A program made the position numbers and the translations under genes. Below, piece by piece: positions 25,728-40,299 of a DNA stretch of 64,000 nt. Each line of letters opens with the position of its first letter. Position 1 is the first letter of the stretch. The notes beneath the pieces are model-generated. The model searched no databases. It had not been told where the DNA came from and saw nothing but the letters and a program-made list of their open reading frames with translations. The DNA comes from Brachypodius melanocephalos (lineage: Eukaryota; Chordata; Aves; Passeriformes; Pycnonotidae), in contig VZSR01000479.1 of the NCBI GenBank assembly GCA_013398615.1, positions 6,175,105 to 6,239,104 on the forward strand, in the 5' to 3' direction.

Positions 25728-28189
25728 GAAGTACAGGATTGAAAAATACAAAAGCTAAATCCTAAAATATCAGAATTAAGCTAAAACATCCCAGTGTGAG
25801 GGGGGAAAATAACAAAGGTTTTTAGTAAAATGCAGGAGAAAATAAGACTTTTGATGTTTCAAATACATCTTTTTTCCCAGTTTCTTGGTTGTTTGGTTTT
25901 TTTTTTTTTCTTTGGTGTCTGAAGGAATTCCATCTTTAGTTAATCCAGTATAAATCTGGAATAGTTCCATCAACCATGTTGAGCTGGTTGCTTTTGGTTA
26001 AGTTATTCTGAGTCTATAGAGATATAAATGAGTGTAGCCTAGAGATTAATTGATCATTCCAGACAGGTTGTAACTTTTTATGCAGCATTGTGGCAAATTA
26101 GTTCTTGGTTTCTTCAATTTCTAATTCCTTATTAGTGCAGAAGAAGGGAGATGGCATTTGTGATATCACCACCTCATTCCAAATATATATCCCTGCATAT
26201 TTTATAGCTTCCACTGACCCAACAGCGACCTTTCTACATTAATTTTCCTCTGAAGAAATGCATTTGTTTGTAATTCAGTTTAATGGACTGCATGTAAATC
26301 AAAAAAATACTGTTATCTGTTTTCTCTAAAGCAGCTGTCTTAGGTGTGGACTAGAATGAGAATCTTCATCAAATTACTAAAATCTGAACGGTTTGGCTCA
26401 AGTCCATCTCTATCAAACAGGAGTCCAACATCCACACAAAAACACTGAAATATCCTGCAACACAAAAAATAAATATTGGAGAAGCTTCTCGGCAACCACC
26501 ATAGATCTTTATGCCCCAAATATTAAAATATCCATGTTTTAACATTTAGTAATTTTTTCAGATGCAGGGTCAAGAATTGCAGTCTGACCTTCCCTGCAGG
26601 TGTCCTGATGCAGCCTCTCTGGAGCAGTCCTTGGGATTGGCTTGGACAGTCAAATCTCAAATTTGGAGCCGAATTATAAATCTTTGGACCCTGCAAGCAT
26701 TCAGACAAGCCTGTATAATATTTCTAACTAATAGTAACATTCAGAGTGGTTAAGCTTATGTCTAAGCAATTTGTTTACTCTGTGATGATTTTCAAATTTA
26801 GTCTTAACTACATTTCTATAATACTGTATTCCCATTTCATTAATAGTGTTTATGGAGAAACATTTTCCTTTTTGAGAATATCCTTTATACAATGATATCA
26901 CTATGTGTTTGCATTGAATAACTTATAATCTTGGCTCCATTTTGCTTGTCTGAAGGTGGTTTTACTATCATTGTGACCTATTTTCCTATTTGTTTACAAA
27001 GATAGTTGGGGTTCAGGTGTTACTGGGCACAGACAACAGGCAAAAACTGTCCAAATTGTAAGTATGGTCTGTAGCAGCAAGTACTTGTTTATCAGGCAAA
27101 CCCTGTCAGCAGGAAAAATGAATACTGGGTAAAATAAAATCATGTCACTGTCATTTTGAACAGCAAGTTGCCTGCTGCAAAAGCCTCATTGATCATTCAC
27201 AACTGAAATTCAGGTTTAAGCTCTCAGTTCTTGAAAAGGTGGCAAATGTTCATGAACAGTTAACGATGCAAAAGAAAAAGCAAAAGGGATACCATCTTTT
27301 GAAAAATCCTGGGCATCTTGGTTGAGACCACCAAAATGGGCTTCATTTGGTACAGTGGAGTGGCAACAAAATATTCATATCCCTGTCTTTATCATGATTT
27401 TCCAAACACTTTTGGCACATGGTTGTTTATCTCTGTAATAACTCGCTGTGAAAAAGCAATGCCCGCATATTTCTCAAGTGTTTTACATCCTCTGTTAATG
27501 TTATACAGTAACATTCAGGTGTGGCTAAAAATGTTAAAAAAGGTGCCTCGTTCTGTTTTGTTGTTCTCACAAAGGGATTAATTAGCTCCTGCCTGAGTTA
27601 TGTTTGGTTGAAATGAAACCCAGGAAAACACCAGAAACAACTTTGTCTCCACAAGTCCCAGTGCCAGTACAGCACATTTCTGAGAAGAGTTTATGAAAAA
27701 TACTGAAGTTGCAGGGATGGTTTGCATATCTTGAATTTTCCATGCACGAAACCCAATGTTTGTTTCCAGCTGATCCCATCCCCAAAAGGGGAAATTCTGC
27801 AGTTTCAAAGTGCAGTGAGATTGGCCTGTGTAAAAAAAAAATCCCTCATTTGCAGTCCATTCCTCTAAATCTGATGGGCTGCAGAGGCACTGGAAAAAGC
27901 TTCTCATATATGAAGCACCTTATCTCTAAATTAGATTAGTGCTGGGCATTGGAGACTTAGTTTGAGGGAAATTGCCAAAGGCGCAAAACTAACCAGTGTT
28001 ATGAACTATATATCATGCTGCCCTTTCATTTTAAGTATTGACACCAGCATTCTGGACATTATAAATAAAAAATCTGTCATAGAAATCTTGATATTGTACA
28101 TTTGGGATCATTACGTGAAGCTTATATATTAATCACTTTCTTCAATTTAGTGAAATCCCATGAGCAAGTAAGAAGTTCTGAACAGCAAA

Positions 28190-28203
28190 TATATATATAT
28201 ATA
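28190..28203. repeat. Short (TA)n microsatellite
   Basis: Alternating TA of about 14 bases in intronic sequence; short and probably of little consequence. Confidence 0.8.
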
Positions 28204-28800
28204 CAGATCAGAACTTTTAAAGCACAGGTTGTTTTTACGAGCAAATATAACTTTTAAGTGTTTTGATTTCTTTTTTTTAATTGTATGAGGAGTATGCTCT
28301 ATAGTGTATAGAGTAAGTGCATTTGAGAATTCTGTTACCCTGAAGACAATAAATGATTAAAATAGATTTTTCCATAAACAAGCAAGTGGAAGGAATTGTT
28401 ATCTGTTCAGTTTACATTATGTCAAGAAGTCGAGTTGTTTGCGAAAAACGCTGGACAGTGTTTCACTTTTTCTAAAAATAAATTCCTTTTTGTATTTTCA
28501 ACTGGATGTCCTTGAGAGCTGCAGCAGTAGGAATGGGAAGAAGTTCATTAGCACAAAGTGCATAATTATACACTTGGGTTCTAATCATATGAACATCTGC
28601 TTTCTCTAAGTGCTCTTTGGTTAGAAATGTTTAGGGGAGGAAAGGCCTCAATGTGCTGGCTGGCCACTGAATAACTGTGAGCAGCTAGGAGCTGTGAAAG
28701 AGACTTTTTTAAAGCCCAGGGGTGTCAGGAGAGTCGGGAGAGGCATCTCCAGAAATACTGGCAATACTTTACGGGGCATTGGTAAGACTTTGAAGCTTCT

Positions 28801-28840
28801 TCTTCTTTTTTTTTTTTTTTCTTTTTTTTTTCTTTTTTTT
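28801..28840. repeat. Pyrimidine (T-rich CT) tract, 40 bp
   Basis: Forty pyrimidines in a row, mostly T with five C. Intronic, not close to an exon, so not acting as a splice-site tract for any exon seen here. Confidence 0.9.
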
Positions 28841-31800
28841 AAAATATATTCAGATCAGCAGTGCTCTGTCAGAGAGAATTCCAAGATGCAGTAGGAGACT
28901 GAGCGAGTTTTTCACTGTTTTAGTTTAGAGCTGAGCCATTCCTGTCACAGACATCTTTGTGCTTGGTACAAAAAACGAGTAAAAAGTCCTGTCTCCTAAA
29001 AAGAAGAGGTGTTACAGCTACTTTGGAGAAGCTGAAGGAAGAAAGAAGCCTGGTATAGGTATTTAAATGATGCTATAAATACAGCTTAGAGTCAATTCTT
29101 ACAGTATGCATTAGGTGGGAAAAAGAGTATTTTTGCACATAAATTTTTAGATTTTTTTTTTTTCTCCTAGTCATATAGTTTAGGGTGTGAAATGAATGAG
29201 GAATTTGAGGAAAGGGGAAAGACATCAGCTACTTGTAAGGGATTCTGGAAAATGAGAGCTCATGGCAGCCCTTCACACTGCCGAGGTTCTTGTGTTGCAA
29301 AGGCAACCTTGCAAATGTCTATCCACCTGGACCCACTTGATTTTCTCTCTCTTTCTTTTCCTCACTCTTTTTTAAGATGTGTCTGTTAAACATCACTGGT
29401 TTCTATTTTTTCCTCACCACCCCTAACACAGTAAAGATGATTGAGCAGTTTCTGTTCATGGCTGCTGTAATTTCCACATGGTTCTGCAAGGCTGTACAAA
29501 GGTGATGTGTTACTGCTGAGTCCTGGGACACGAGGCACTTGGCTACATTCTTGTGACAAAGAATTCATAAAACAGAATTTATGTGGTGCTTTATTGAACC
29601 AGCTGATTAGCTGCAGCCCTCAATAAAGGAAAGATACAATTGCCATGTGCAGTTGAAGTACAGGTATAAAAGAGCTACAATAAAGGAGATGCAAGTGAAA
29701 GCAATATATTAAGCTCCTGAGAAGCAGATTCATGGTCAGGTCTTTGCCTTTCAAAAGAAATTCAGGACCTGCTGATGTGTGGTGGTGTTATTTCATGTTG
29801 TACCACAGCACTGGAAAGAGCAAGGGGTTGGAAATAAAAAGTCCTCCTGACCTTGGGAAAGTGAATTACATTAATGCAGTTTATGTTTTAAGCAAGCCTG
29901 GACTTGTGTGTCACACTCTAAGAATTAGTGAAGGCTGCAAAGTTGCTGCTGCATTTAACTTACTATACAAAGAGATTATTTTCTTATTTTATGGCAAACT
30001 GCTACCAGGTTCCAAACACGTTTCTGTTTGCTTGGGCATGATTTTTATCAGCAGGTGTCACAGGAAGTGCTTCTATTTGTAAATACCTACACCTAAAGTC
30101 TGTAAATAATTGCCAATAATGCTGCAATTGTTATTGGAGGTCCAGTTTCTGTAATTGGAAATTTTGCAGATATATATGAGTTTGAGGTTCTCTGTGTATA
30201 TAAAAGTATTGTAAGGCCAACTTATTTTTACTAGAGCAAAAGATTGTGCTTCTCTAGCAACTGTGATAGTGAAAAATGCTGTGGTTTATTTCTGCTTGTG
30301 CTTCAAATACCTGAATGTGGATTAAATGTGTTAGGTTTTGGATTGGTGGAATCCCCAAGAAAAGCATTGCATGAATTTGGACTGAAATGCAATGTTTTCA
30401 AGTTATTTTTCAAGTAAATAGTCGAGGGGGAAATTCAGAAGCTTGTTTCACTGGTATGGCAAGGCTCTGAAAGTAGCAAGGAAGGTTTTAATTATGAAAT
30501 AATGGAATTAGAGTTAACAGTGCAAACTGTGAATATTTTATCATGTCCTTGCCAAACATCTGTCCTAAAAGAGGGTTAACAAATTGGATCAATCTTCCTT
30601 AAAAAGCAGCCATAAATGCAAATGTTACATACTATTATATTCCAGCTTAATATTCTCAATGACAGCAAGACAAATTTCAGTTTGCTTACTGTTAGAGCAT
30701 TATCCTTGGCAACATTTTGACCAGTGTATTTTCTTGCCCTAATTCAGATGCAAGAGAATACCAGTCTCCAGGCTCTTCACAGGCTTTGAGTAATTGCCAT
30801 TTGTTTTTGTCCTTCACCTCTCTGCTCTTCTGAAAACAGATTGTATTCCACAGCAGGGTTTCAGTGATGAGAGGTAAAGTAAACCCTCCTCTAGCAATTG
30901 GATGCTTTGACTTACCAAAGTCACTGCTGCTTGAAAGAGAAATTGGTTTCCTTTGAGAACATGTGAGCAATAAAAAAAAATAAAACTGTAGATGAGTTTG
31001 TATAAAGGCACATAAAATCCAAGTTCCTGGCTGTAGACATTTTTGTGAGAAGCAGAAAACTGATTCACTTATTACTAGAGTGGCCATTGTATTTGTCTAA
31101 GGCATTTTTGAAGTCCAAATGCTCTTTAAAAGTGTCTATTTCCCTGAGGAGACAAATGCAAGGTTCTGTAGTGCAAGTCAAGTATGCCAGCCTTTAACAA
31201 GATTATGAGAGCCTTTTCCATGGGTCTGCAGTGTGAAAAACATCCTTAGCTGTAGGTCACAATGAATAAGAGGAGAAGAAAGCAGCCAGAAGAGATCCAG
31301 GCAGCTGGCTGGTTTTATGGGCAGGTTGTTAGACTGCTGTAAAGGACTGGTTTCAGATTTAGACTGGTGCCTGCAAAGCAGCTGGGTGCAAACCTTCCAC
31401 TGGAAATACTCCTCTTAATGCTCTGGGGCAGAGCACTTACACTATTCAATACTTTCAGGAAATTCATTTTAATAGAACAGAATGCCCTGGGCTTCTGCAA
31501 ATTACCTATCTTCCTGCTTCAGAATACCCTGATACAAAGCAAAACTCAACTTGCTTTATGTCACAGATGACTATTTTGAGTCCCAATCCCAGGGTCTGTA
31601 TCAAGGCTGAAGAGTGGCATTGATGCCACAGTGGTAAGTGCTCTGTGAGTGTCTAAACAGAGAGATAAGGCTCGAGGACTCTCACCAGCTAATTCAGGAT
31701 GATAAATTAAATAGAAGTGAGATATAATTTGTGTTGTTAATAAGTCTCTTCTCCCGTTAGTGATATGCAAATCTATGCAAAATTATTTGTTTTGCATAAA

Positions 31801-32907
31801 GAAATCGAATTGGGAAGATGCCACGTGGCTTAGCTACAGAAAGTCCTTAACAAATTGCATAATTTTAATATCACTAAACACAGTCTAAGTATTTGGATAT
31901 GTTCTTAATTCAGTTCCTCTTGCTGTTAAATACTAACCAACATTCTACTTGTGGGCACTTTACCACTTTGTGCCATCAAAGCCTTTTATTTGGGTTATTC
32001 ATGCTGTTTGCTAATGTTAATGGATTCAACCTCACCTTGCCTTGGGGATTCACTTTAATGCACAGGTAAACAAATGCAGCCCCAGTTCCTGTGACTCACA
32101 CTGCACACATCAGGAAACCTCCAAGAGAGGTTTAAATCTCCAGCTTGAACTGCTATACTCATCTACCTACCAAAACAAGAGTTACTGTCCTCCACAGAAA
32201 AAACATTTCAGTTCGTTTGCCAGAGGGCTCTTTTCCAGTTTTTTTTTTTGTAGACACTTACCTTCCTCCAGGGACTATTGTGTCATGCACATGCTTTTAA
32301 TTTCTTTTCAGATTTTGAAGGCCAACTTCTCCCTTACTTTATTTGATGGCTGTCTTCTGCTGAGAAGTGTTAAAATAGTTTGCAGAGACCATCTGCCCTC
32401 TTGCCAAGCTGAAGTACTTGGGTTCTCTACGTGGCTGGGACACTTGCCAAATTTTCCACTCAGCAAAGTTTCTTCTCCTACCCTTCCCCATACATTTCTA
32501 AATATAGTTTAAGAATAGCAGACAGTTTCTTGTAAGGCTCCGTCTGCCCTATGGATAAATTCTATATTTTTTGTCTTTCACTCTCCATCTGATTCCACAC
32601 TGACTTTGGTGTGTGGTTGTTTTATCTTCTCGCCTTCTTCCCCAAAACCAGTATTGTGCAAATAATTGATTTTTCAGTTTACTGACTGGACTGGAGAGTC
32701 AGGATTTGAGGGGGTAATTCTTCATGGTAAAGTAAAAAGACCTTTTAAAAAACTCTTTTAAAAAATGAAATCTGACAGTTTTTGGAGCAGAGACATCACT
32801 TTGAAATGAACGAGCTAAATGTCAGTATTTCAGTGATTCAGCTTGTCAATCCCAATTTGTAAATTATTTTTATCATCTCAAACTGTATTTTCTACAGCAC
32901 AGAAACT

Positions 32908-32943
32908 GTTGTTGTTGTTGTTATTATTATTATTGTTATTATT
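32908..32943. repeat. (GTT)n(ATT)n microsatellite
   Basis: Trinucleotide array of about 36 bp: a series of GTT units, then ATT units with one GTT interruption. The 64-codon reading frame through it with a leucine run is a product of the repeat. Confidence 0.93.
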
Positions 32944-35900
32944 TTATCCCAAGGAGTGCAGTACCATCTCATTATATTCTTTCTTTTCTTTTAGCAATGA
33001 TTTTGCCTGTAACTCCACTTGCTGTGTAAGCTTTTGAGTTCCTGGTGTACTTCAAAGACACTTTGTCATTGCATTGGTATTTTAGCTCTTGTTCACATTT
33101 TTGATCTTTCTGAGCTCTAAATAGTGAAAAAATCGTGGGAAGTTGAAAGAACTTTCTGGAGAGTAACAACAGTACATTCTCCTAAACAGCACTGGGCATC
33201 AGCCACTATCACAGAGGCTAAATGAACCTGGTGTGACCATCCCATATCCTTTTATCCCTTAACATCCTGTCCCTCAGGCATTTGTTCATTTTCTTGGGTC
33301 TCAGGAGATGCCCATTAATCCTTCATGGTGTTCAAATGTCCTTGTCACTGGACTGAAAAGGAGCCAGCAAGAGGACATGAAAGCAAACTTCCATTTCTCT
33401 CCTGCACTGGAGTAATTTAAGGATAGTCCATAGCTGCTCTGTGCATTGTCAGTGTTGTGACAGCTTCTCCTTCCACATCAAGGAGACATAACCAGCTCCT
33501 GCATCACCACGTCAGTGATTCAAATTGCTCCTTAAATAGCATTTGCTGGTCTCTGTTGAAGTACATGGTAATCAGTTCCACAAAGCTGCACTGATGATTC
33601 TCACTTCTCTGTGCCAGAAATTACTCTTGACCATATGATGAAAGGAAATGAATGGCATTTTTTTTACTAAAGTGGTTTGAGCACTTAACATATATAATAT
33701 ACAGTAAGTGCTATTATCAACACAGAAAACTATATTTTCTGTCTTTTCATGACTGTGTAACTTCAACTAGATTTTACTTTTCTCAGTATTTGTGGCTTGT
33801 ACCATTCACATAGGTTGTAGGGAATACCTATTTTTAGTGGAGTTCTCCATACAGGAGTGTTGTCACTTGGAAAATCAGACAGCCAAGATCTCTGCCTGCT
33901 GCAAATCCACAGAGCTCCATTAAAGTCAGGGCTGATTTGTATCAGAGGGACCCATCCTAGAGCTTTGGTGTCCTCTTCCTTTCAACAGAAATAAAGCCAG
34001 CTCTGAAAGAGTAAGAGTTTAAAGCACTTCAGTTCTTGTCAATTTGTAGGGATCTACATCACTATTATATATGTTTAGAGTTCTGTAAATGGTCTTCTTA
34101 GAAAATTAGAATTATGTATAATTTACTGGTATGCTCCCAGAGCTACACTAAAGATGTTATCCACTGTTAACATGGAATGTAAGAGCAAACATATTGTTAA
34201 CAAATGCAGGGTTTGTGCATGAATTCAAAGGCTTATTACCATGTTTCTCTTCTTATCTCACACCTGAATGTCACCAGCCTGGGAATTATGCAAGATCATG
34301 TTTTCACTTCTTTTAAGAAAAGCTTCTTTTGAAGCTTTCTGAATGTGGTTTAAAATACCTTTGGTATTTGAAATCATTGTCAAATAATTGTTTGGTTTTC
34401 AAAGTACACTTGAAATTGGGAAGGGTTGCCAAGTCCATCAATTGGATAGGATTAATTCAACTCATTTCTGTATGCAATATCATATGATTTCTATTGCATA
34501 CTTTTCTACCATTTAGTCCATGGCATTTTCTCAGTCACTACAGAGTGGTGGTGTTTTGGCCATGTTGGGTTGCAGAGTACAGGAGCCAACAGTTCCATCA
34601 TATTTCTCCAAAGCCGTAGAGCCCCAAGGGGCAGCAAAATTGCAAAGGGTGAAGAACAGAGAGAGAAAAAACCTCACGCAGGCAGAGCAGCTGATGTGTG
34701 CTCTCCTGGAGAATTTAATTCTGGTGCAGTCCCTGGCTCTGATTTCCTTTGCAATGGTGCCCATCTTGCTAAGCCAGATTTTTCACAAAGGGTCGTTAGC
34801 TGCATCTTCTAATTTTCCAGTTTCCTGGTTTGAAGCCCTGAGGCCTGATTTGCAGAAGTGCTGAGCACTCACAGCTGAAGGGAGTGAATGGTCAGTGTGA
34901 ACCTGTTAATAGTTTTCATATACCATGAAAAAGCAAGTCCTCAATACCTGGAACTAGAGACCAAACATTGACTAGTAACACTCATATTGCTATTGCTTTG
35001 CTTTGTAATTCAAATTGCCATGTAATAATCCCTATGAATGGCATAGCAGCAGCAAACAGCACTGGTGATTGATTAAACACTTCGGTTTCTCTTCAGAGTT
35101 TAATTAATCTTAGCAGCTCTTTATTGCTTTATAGGCTACAAAGCAATAGAGATTATTGCTACTTTAGTAGGGGATAGAGAGGAGCTTCTCTGCATGTTGG
35201 TTGTGGCTGTTCCTCCTTCTGAAACTCTTCCCAGACATGTGAGCACAACGTTGACCTGCTTACGAGTTTCAAATACTTGAAAAACTGTTCCTCCTTTCTT
35301 AGGATGTATAAATAGGACGTGGAGTTGGAGCTTCATAGAAGCTTTGAAGCCAAACTCAGCAGTGCCTCATGAGGTGACCTCTCCCCTGCCCTCACAAAGA
35401 CCCAGCCAGCCAGAGCTGCACTTCTCTCTGTATAATAGGATTCCTTCTAAAATCTCATCAAAGAAGGGTTTTCTCCCTTTAGGTGGTTGTTGTTGTTATT
35501 GTTCATTTCTAAGCATTCTCCTGTAAGAAAGGCACACTATATAAAATTCTATATCTTTGTAGTATAGTGGCCATCATATTTTTCTATTAATCATTTGACA
35601 CCTCTATTGCTCTTCCTTTCCTTCTGTATATCTGTGAGAGTATTGTGGGGATATATTATCACTCCATGTCACATTTTTTATGCTTTGTCCAGCCCTTCTT
35701 AATTTTTTTTTTTTTTTGCCACTGACACAGAACTCATTCTAGACACTGACCTGCTTTCTTAGCCTGTCTCCTCATCCCTTTTCCTGGGAGAATTATTCTT
35801 CCTGGTTCTGGGGCAGTAACTCAGGGCAGCACTAAAGAGTCAAAAGGAATATTCTGGTTTTAGTGCAGTCCATTCAGCTGATGGGTGATATCATCCCTGT

Positions 35901-36027
35901 TTGTCCACGTGGGTCGATAGTTTGGCTTCTCCCTATTCTCTTTCAGCACTTGCAATCTCCTCATTTCTTGCATGACCCTGCGTCCCTTTCCAGTAAATGT
36001 TTAAAACAATAACAAGATAATATGATT

Positions 36028-36075
36028 ATCTGATTATTAATTATTATCTGATTATTAATTATTATTATTATTATT
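36028..36075. repeat. Two exact 18-bp tandem units followed by (ATT)n
   Basis: ATCTGATTATTAATTATT occurs twice in exact tandem (36028-36045 and 36046-36063) and runs into further ATT units. It looks like a compound AT-rich minisatellite. Confidence 0.92.
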
Positions 36076-36770
36076 TTACTCAGTGCTAGGTTCACTCTTG
36101 ATTACTTTTAATTTTCTTACAAAACGAAAAACCCTAAAACCATGGTAGCAGGAAGAAGATTAGCACTGGGTCATGTTACACTATTTGGGGCTCTCAGACC
36201 TTTTAAGGGTGAAGAGTGACTTGAGCCCTCCCCATCTCCATCAAGAGAAGATTATTTCACACAGCATAAATACATGTGAACCACTGGCAGAATAAAATTA
36301 GTGGCTATTACACACCCATCTTAGTCTTTTCCCAAATTCCTTTTTTCACTGGCTTAAGAGCAGTCATTGTCTGTCATTTCCTTTTCTTCCTGATTTTTTC
36401 TGGGCTGCACAGTAAGAGTACAGAATATATATAACCTGTAAGTCACTTGCAGTATGAAGTTAACCTTTTAAAGATTTAGTATTTTGATTATTTACCATTC
36501 CACCTGTTCCTCTCAGATTACCAAGGCAGCCAAGGAACAGGAGTGACCAAGCAGTCAAACTGCAGAACCGTGAAAAGGTCAAATTAGAAACTGTATAATG
36601 CATTTAGTGCATATTATTCTGCTGTCTCCTAAAGACTTTATGGGGGATTGAAAACCTCCCTCTTGTGACAGAGATCATAATGAGAACTGAAAATGTCACA
36701 ACATAAATTGATTTTATGTTAATGATTGTAGCAAGAATGAGAAATTATTCAAATACTACGTTTTTACACT

Positions 36771-36814
36771 AAACCTGCTGCTGCAGTGTTGCAGTGTTGT
36801 GCTGCTGCAGGTTT
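36771..36814. repeat. Compact hairpin with CTG/CTG-type stem
   Basis: AAACCTGCTGCTGCA at the left and TGCTGCTGCAGGTTT at the right pair over 15 positions with only two T:T mismatches, enclosing about 14 bases. The stem is built from CTG-type units, so a transcript would fold with U:U mismatches. At 44 nt it is shorter than a typical microRNA precursor. Confidence 0.75.
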
Positions 36815-38395
36815 TATTATTCACAGCATGTTCAGGCTTGGGCTGGGGACTGAGCACCCCCCATGTAGGAGCTGCACTCATCTCACCTTGTTCTTGGCAC
36901 AGCTGTGGTTACAGAGGGAACAAAGAGCCTGAATGTGTAGGTTGGAGGAAGATGAGCCAATAGCTTCATCACCGTGAGCCTGATCTATCACCAGCACAAC
37001 TGCTCCTAACTGGGCTTGGAGGTGAAAACCAAGCAAATCAACCCCAAATTTCCCCAGATGTTGGGCTCCCTGGGCAACTCTCTTCCCGTGAGCACAAGGC
37101 TTTTTAAATAGATTCTTTCCAGAAAATGTCTATCTGCTTCTCTTCTATGTATGAGCTGCTCCTGCTCTTCAGCCCTGATCTTTCTTCCTGTTTATGTAAT
37201 CTTTATTGTACATTGTCTTCATCTTAGCTACATAACTAACTTAAGGATAAGATAATATAGTACATATTATTCACTTTATTATAAATATTCACAGGTAAAT
37301 CTGCAACAGACTACTTCCCAGTATGAGCTAATGTTCTTTTCAGAATGAAGGCATGGCCATTAACTAAAAATCTTTCACATGGCTTCAGCTTCAAGCCTGC
37401 TGCAATTTTATCTAACTTTCATCTCATTTTAATTCAAGAATTTGTGTGCATGTGCAAAGTGATTTCCATAAGTTTCTTCCCATTATCAGCCCTGTGAGTA
37501 ATTGCTGCTGCCTATGAGACAGTATGTATTAATATTTTGTTAGACAAGATTGTAACAGGTGACTTTTTACTCTGATTTTCACAGACTGATAAATGCGATA
37601 AAGAATAACTTTTCCAAAAGGCCAGTCTCTTTAAACTTCAGGTCCATGTAACAAGCAAGCAGGACTCTTGATTTATAATATCCCACATAGAATGTATGGT
37701 GGTTAGACTCTTAAAGATGATGAAATATTGCCATTAATGCACAAGGAAAATAACCAGAATTTTTTTTTCAACTCAGAGCAAAGAGATCACCCCACATCAT
37801 GACATTTGATGCCAGGTTTATTTGTACCTAATCATATTTGTTTCAACGAATGGCAAATAAAAACATTACAAACAGAACATTTTGATTTAAACCTGTGACC
37901 TTCATTCCCAGAAAAATCTCAGTGTTTTCAGCTAAGAAGTTTATTCTCTGGATGGAAAAAAAGTGGATTAATGTGCCAGCAGTCAGCAATCTGAGCATGT
38001 AGATCCCTTTGGCTTGTAATTGTTATTAAACTGGTTCACTGCACCCTTCATAAAGTGTGGAGTCTCTTGGTAGGGGAGTAAATAGACCTCTGTTTATTCT
38101 GAGAAACTTGTGAACTACTGTAATTCATTTCAGATTTATAGATTCACCGTCTTTAAATTGATGTTGTTTTTTACAAGGAAACGAACAGCCAATTTTTTTT
38201 TTAGCAAACCAATGCAATTTAATTCTTATAGAATTTATCTGCCTGTGGATCAACAGCATAACACAATTTTAATTACACCGACCACACTTCACTGAATTCC
38301 CTCATTCTGCAGCAAAGCCTTATCAGAGTAAAGGTCCATGAGATGTGTTGAGCTCTGCTGAGCCCTAAGTCACAAGATTTGCATTCTCATCATAC

Positions 38396-38426
38396 AAAAA
38401 AAAAAAAAAAAAAAAAAGAAAAAAAA
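38396..38426. repeat. Poly-A tract (22 A, G, 8 A)
   Basis: A-run of 31 bases broken by a single G at 38418. No associated element was recognised. Confidence 0.95.
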
Positions 38427-40299
38427 GCCAGTCATCTACACTTCTGTCTTGGGGGAAGCAATACTTACTATTATACAGAGAATTAATGGAAAACACAAAC
38501 TACTAAGTGCCTTTGTGGTTAAGAAATCAAGTGCAAAACCATCTAAAAATATGATTAGAGAAAAAGGAAGGAAGTGTTGAAGCAGGTCAGCAGCACTAGA
38601 TTGAAATAATCACTGTCCGTTGTTCATTATGTGTTAATTCACAGCTAAGTGGGTTTTACTACTTTCTTTGCACACAGATAGGGTTCTCTGCTAGCAGGGC
38701 TTTGTATCAGCCCACTCACACTTAACTGCAGTGTTTTCAGGGTATGTAGATATGGATTCATTGCAGCTGCCTTGGTTGTATCTAAGAGGAAAGAAAGCAC
38801 TGAGAGGAGATCCCATCCTATGGCAGAGACCCTGGGTCTCTGTGTCCTGGTAAATGCAGCAGAGCTGTTCTCTCCCAGCAGCCAGGGTTGGGGGAAAGGT
38901 TTCAGCGTCAGTACTTGATTGGCTTCAACACAATTTTCCCCACTTTCAAAATAAACCCATGGAGAGGAATTATCTGAATCAAGAACTGTTTTCCTCTATT
39001 GCGTTTAAGTATTTTTGAGGTGTTTTTAATAAAAGCTGTGCAGCCTGTTTGCTGAGCTGCCTTTCACACCGGTTGAACCTGTAAATCAGCTCAAGCAGGG
39101 AAGTGGAAGTGATGATTCCTGTCTGGTTTGGGGCAAAATTGAGAGATGGGCTGACAAAAGAGGCCCAAGGGGAAGACTTGGCAGTTCCCTGGCCTGACAG
39201 CAGGAAAGTCCCCATGGCTGCTCCTTGGAGATCTGGTTTGTGAGAAGGCAGTTTGGGCATGACTTTGGCACACTTGACTTTAGAGAGTTCTGTGGGCTCA
39301 AAGCCATTGGGGACATAGGAAACGAACCTGAAGCAAAGCAGACTTTGTTAGTTCTGTTATTTAGAGCACCATTTCTTTTATTTTTTTATATATAATCATT
39401 AACTGCTGGTGGTAGTTTGTATTTCTATTGAAGAGTAGAAATAGCTGAACAATTTAGGAAAAAAAAAAGTCATGTCAAGGAGTTCTTAGGAAGATTTACT
39501 CAGTGATTTTGATTTGAAATGCATCTGTAAGGGAGTAGAGAGAAGACAATTTGAAAAAGAGATCTCAGTCGCTGTGCTGTCACCCACCATTCGTGCTCCT
39601 TGGCATCTCTTGTAGCATCTCCAAAATCTGACAGCAGAAATGGTGCACTACAGTCCTACAGTACTTTTCAAAGTACAGATGGGCCAAGCACAGATGGCTC
39701 AATTGCATCCTGTGCAGCCTCTCGCTTAAACAAATATAGAATAATTTCCCTGACATTGCTGGGGTGTTTTTCAGATTTACATTGAACTAAATCATGCCAT
39801 GAATTTTTGATTTTATCATCATCCATCCCAATTAGTGGGTTTTCTTTCTGACACAATGCCAAATTGTTATATTCATCTTCATATCCTTTGCAAGATACAT
39901 TTTGTGCATCTGGAAAGGGTTGTACAGTTCTCTATTTTAAGACACCTTCCTTTTAACAATTTCCTTGCTTGGCTAATAAAGTAGTCAGATATTTGCTGTG
40001 CCCATTTCACGTAAAAGGAGCAAAAATACGGTTTCTAAGCAAAAAGTTTACAACCTACATAAAGCAAAGGGAAGAAACAACACCAGCACTGCTAATTAAA
40101 AATGTGCCAGCACAGGTCAGCAGTATGTGCAGTCTTACAGTCAGCACTTCAGACAAGAATTGTCGTGTATTTGTCTGGGTTTTTTGTAGGCATCATGTTA
40201 AAGTTGAGTTTCAGAAGTCTCTGAACATGACTTTGCAGGTGTTTACAGAGAGTTTCTGACAGGTATGACGAGAAAAGCTGAAGATACTTCTTTCAGAAT

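Noticed and set aside
32042..32512. 156-codon + strand frame
   Set aside because: Composition is ordinary intron-like (Ser, Leu and Phe rich), with no domain or splice context.
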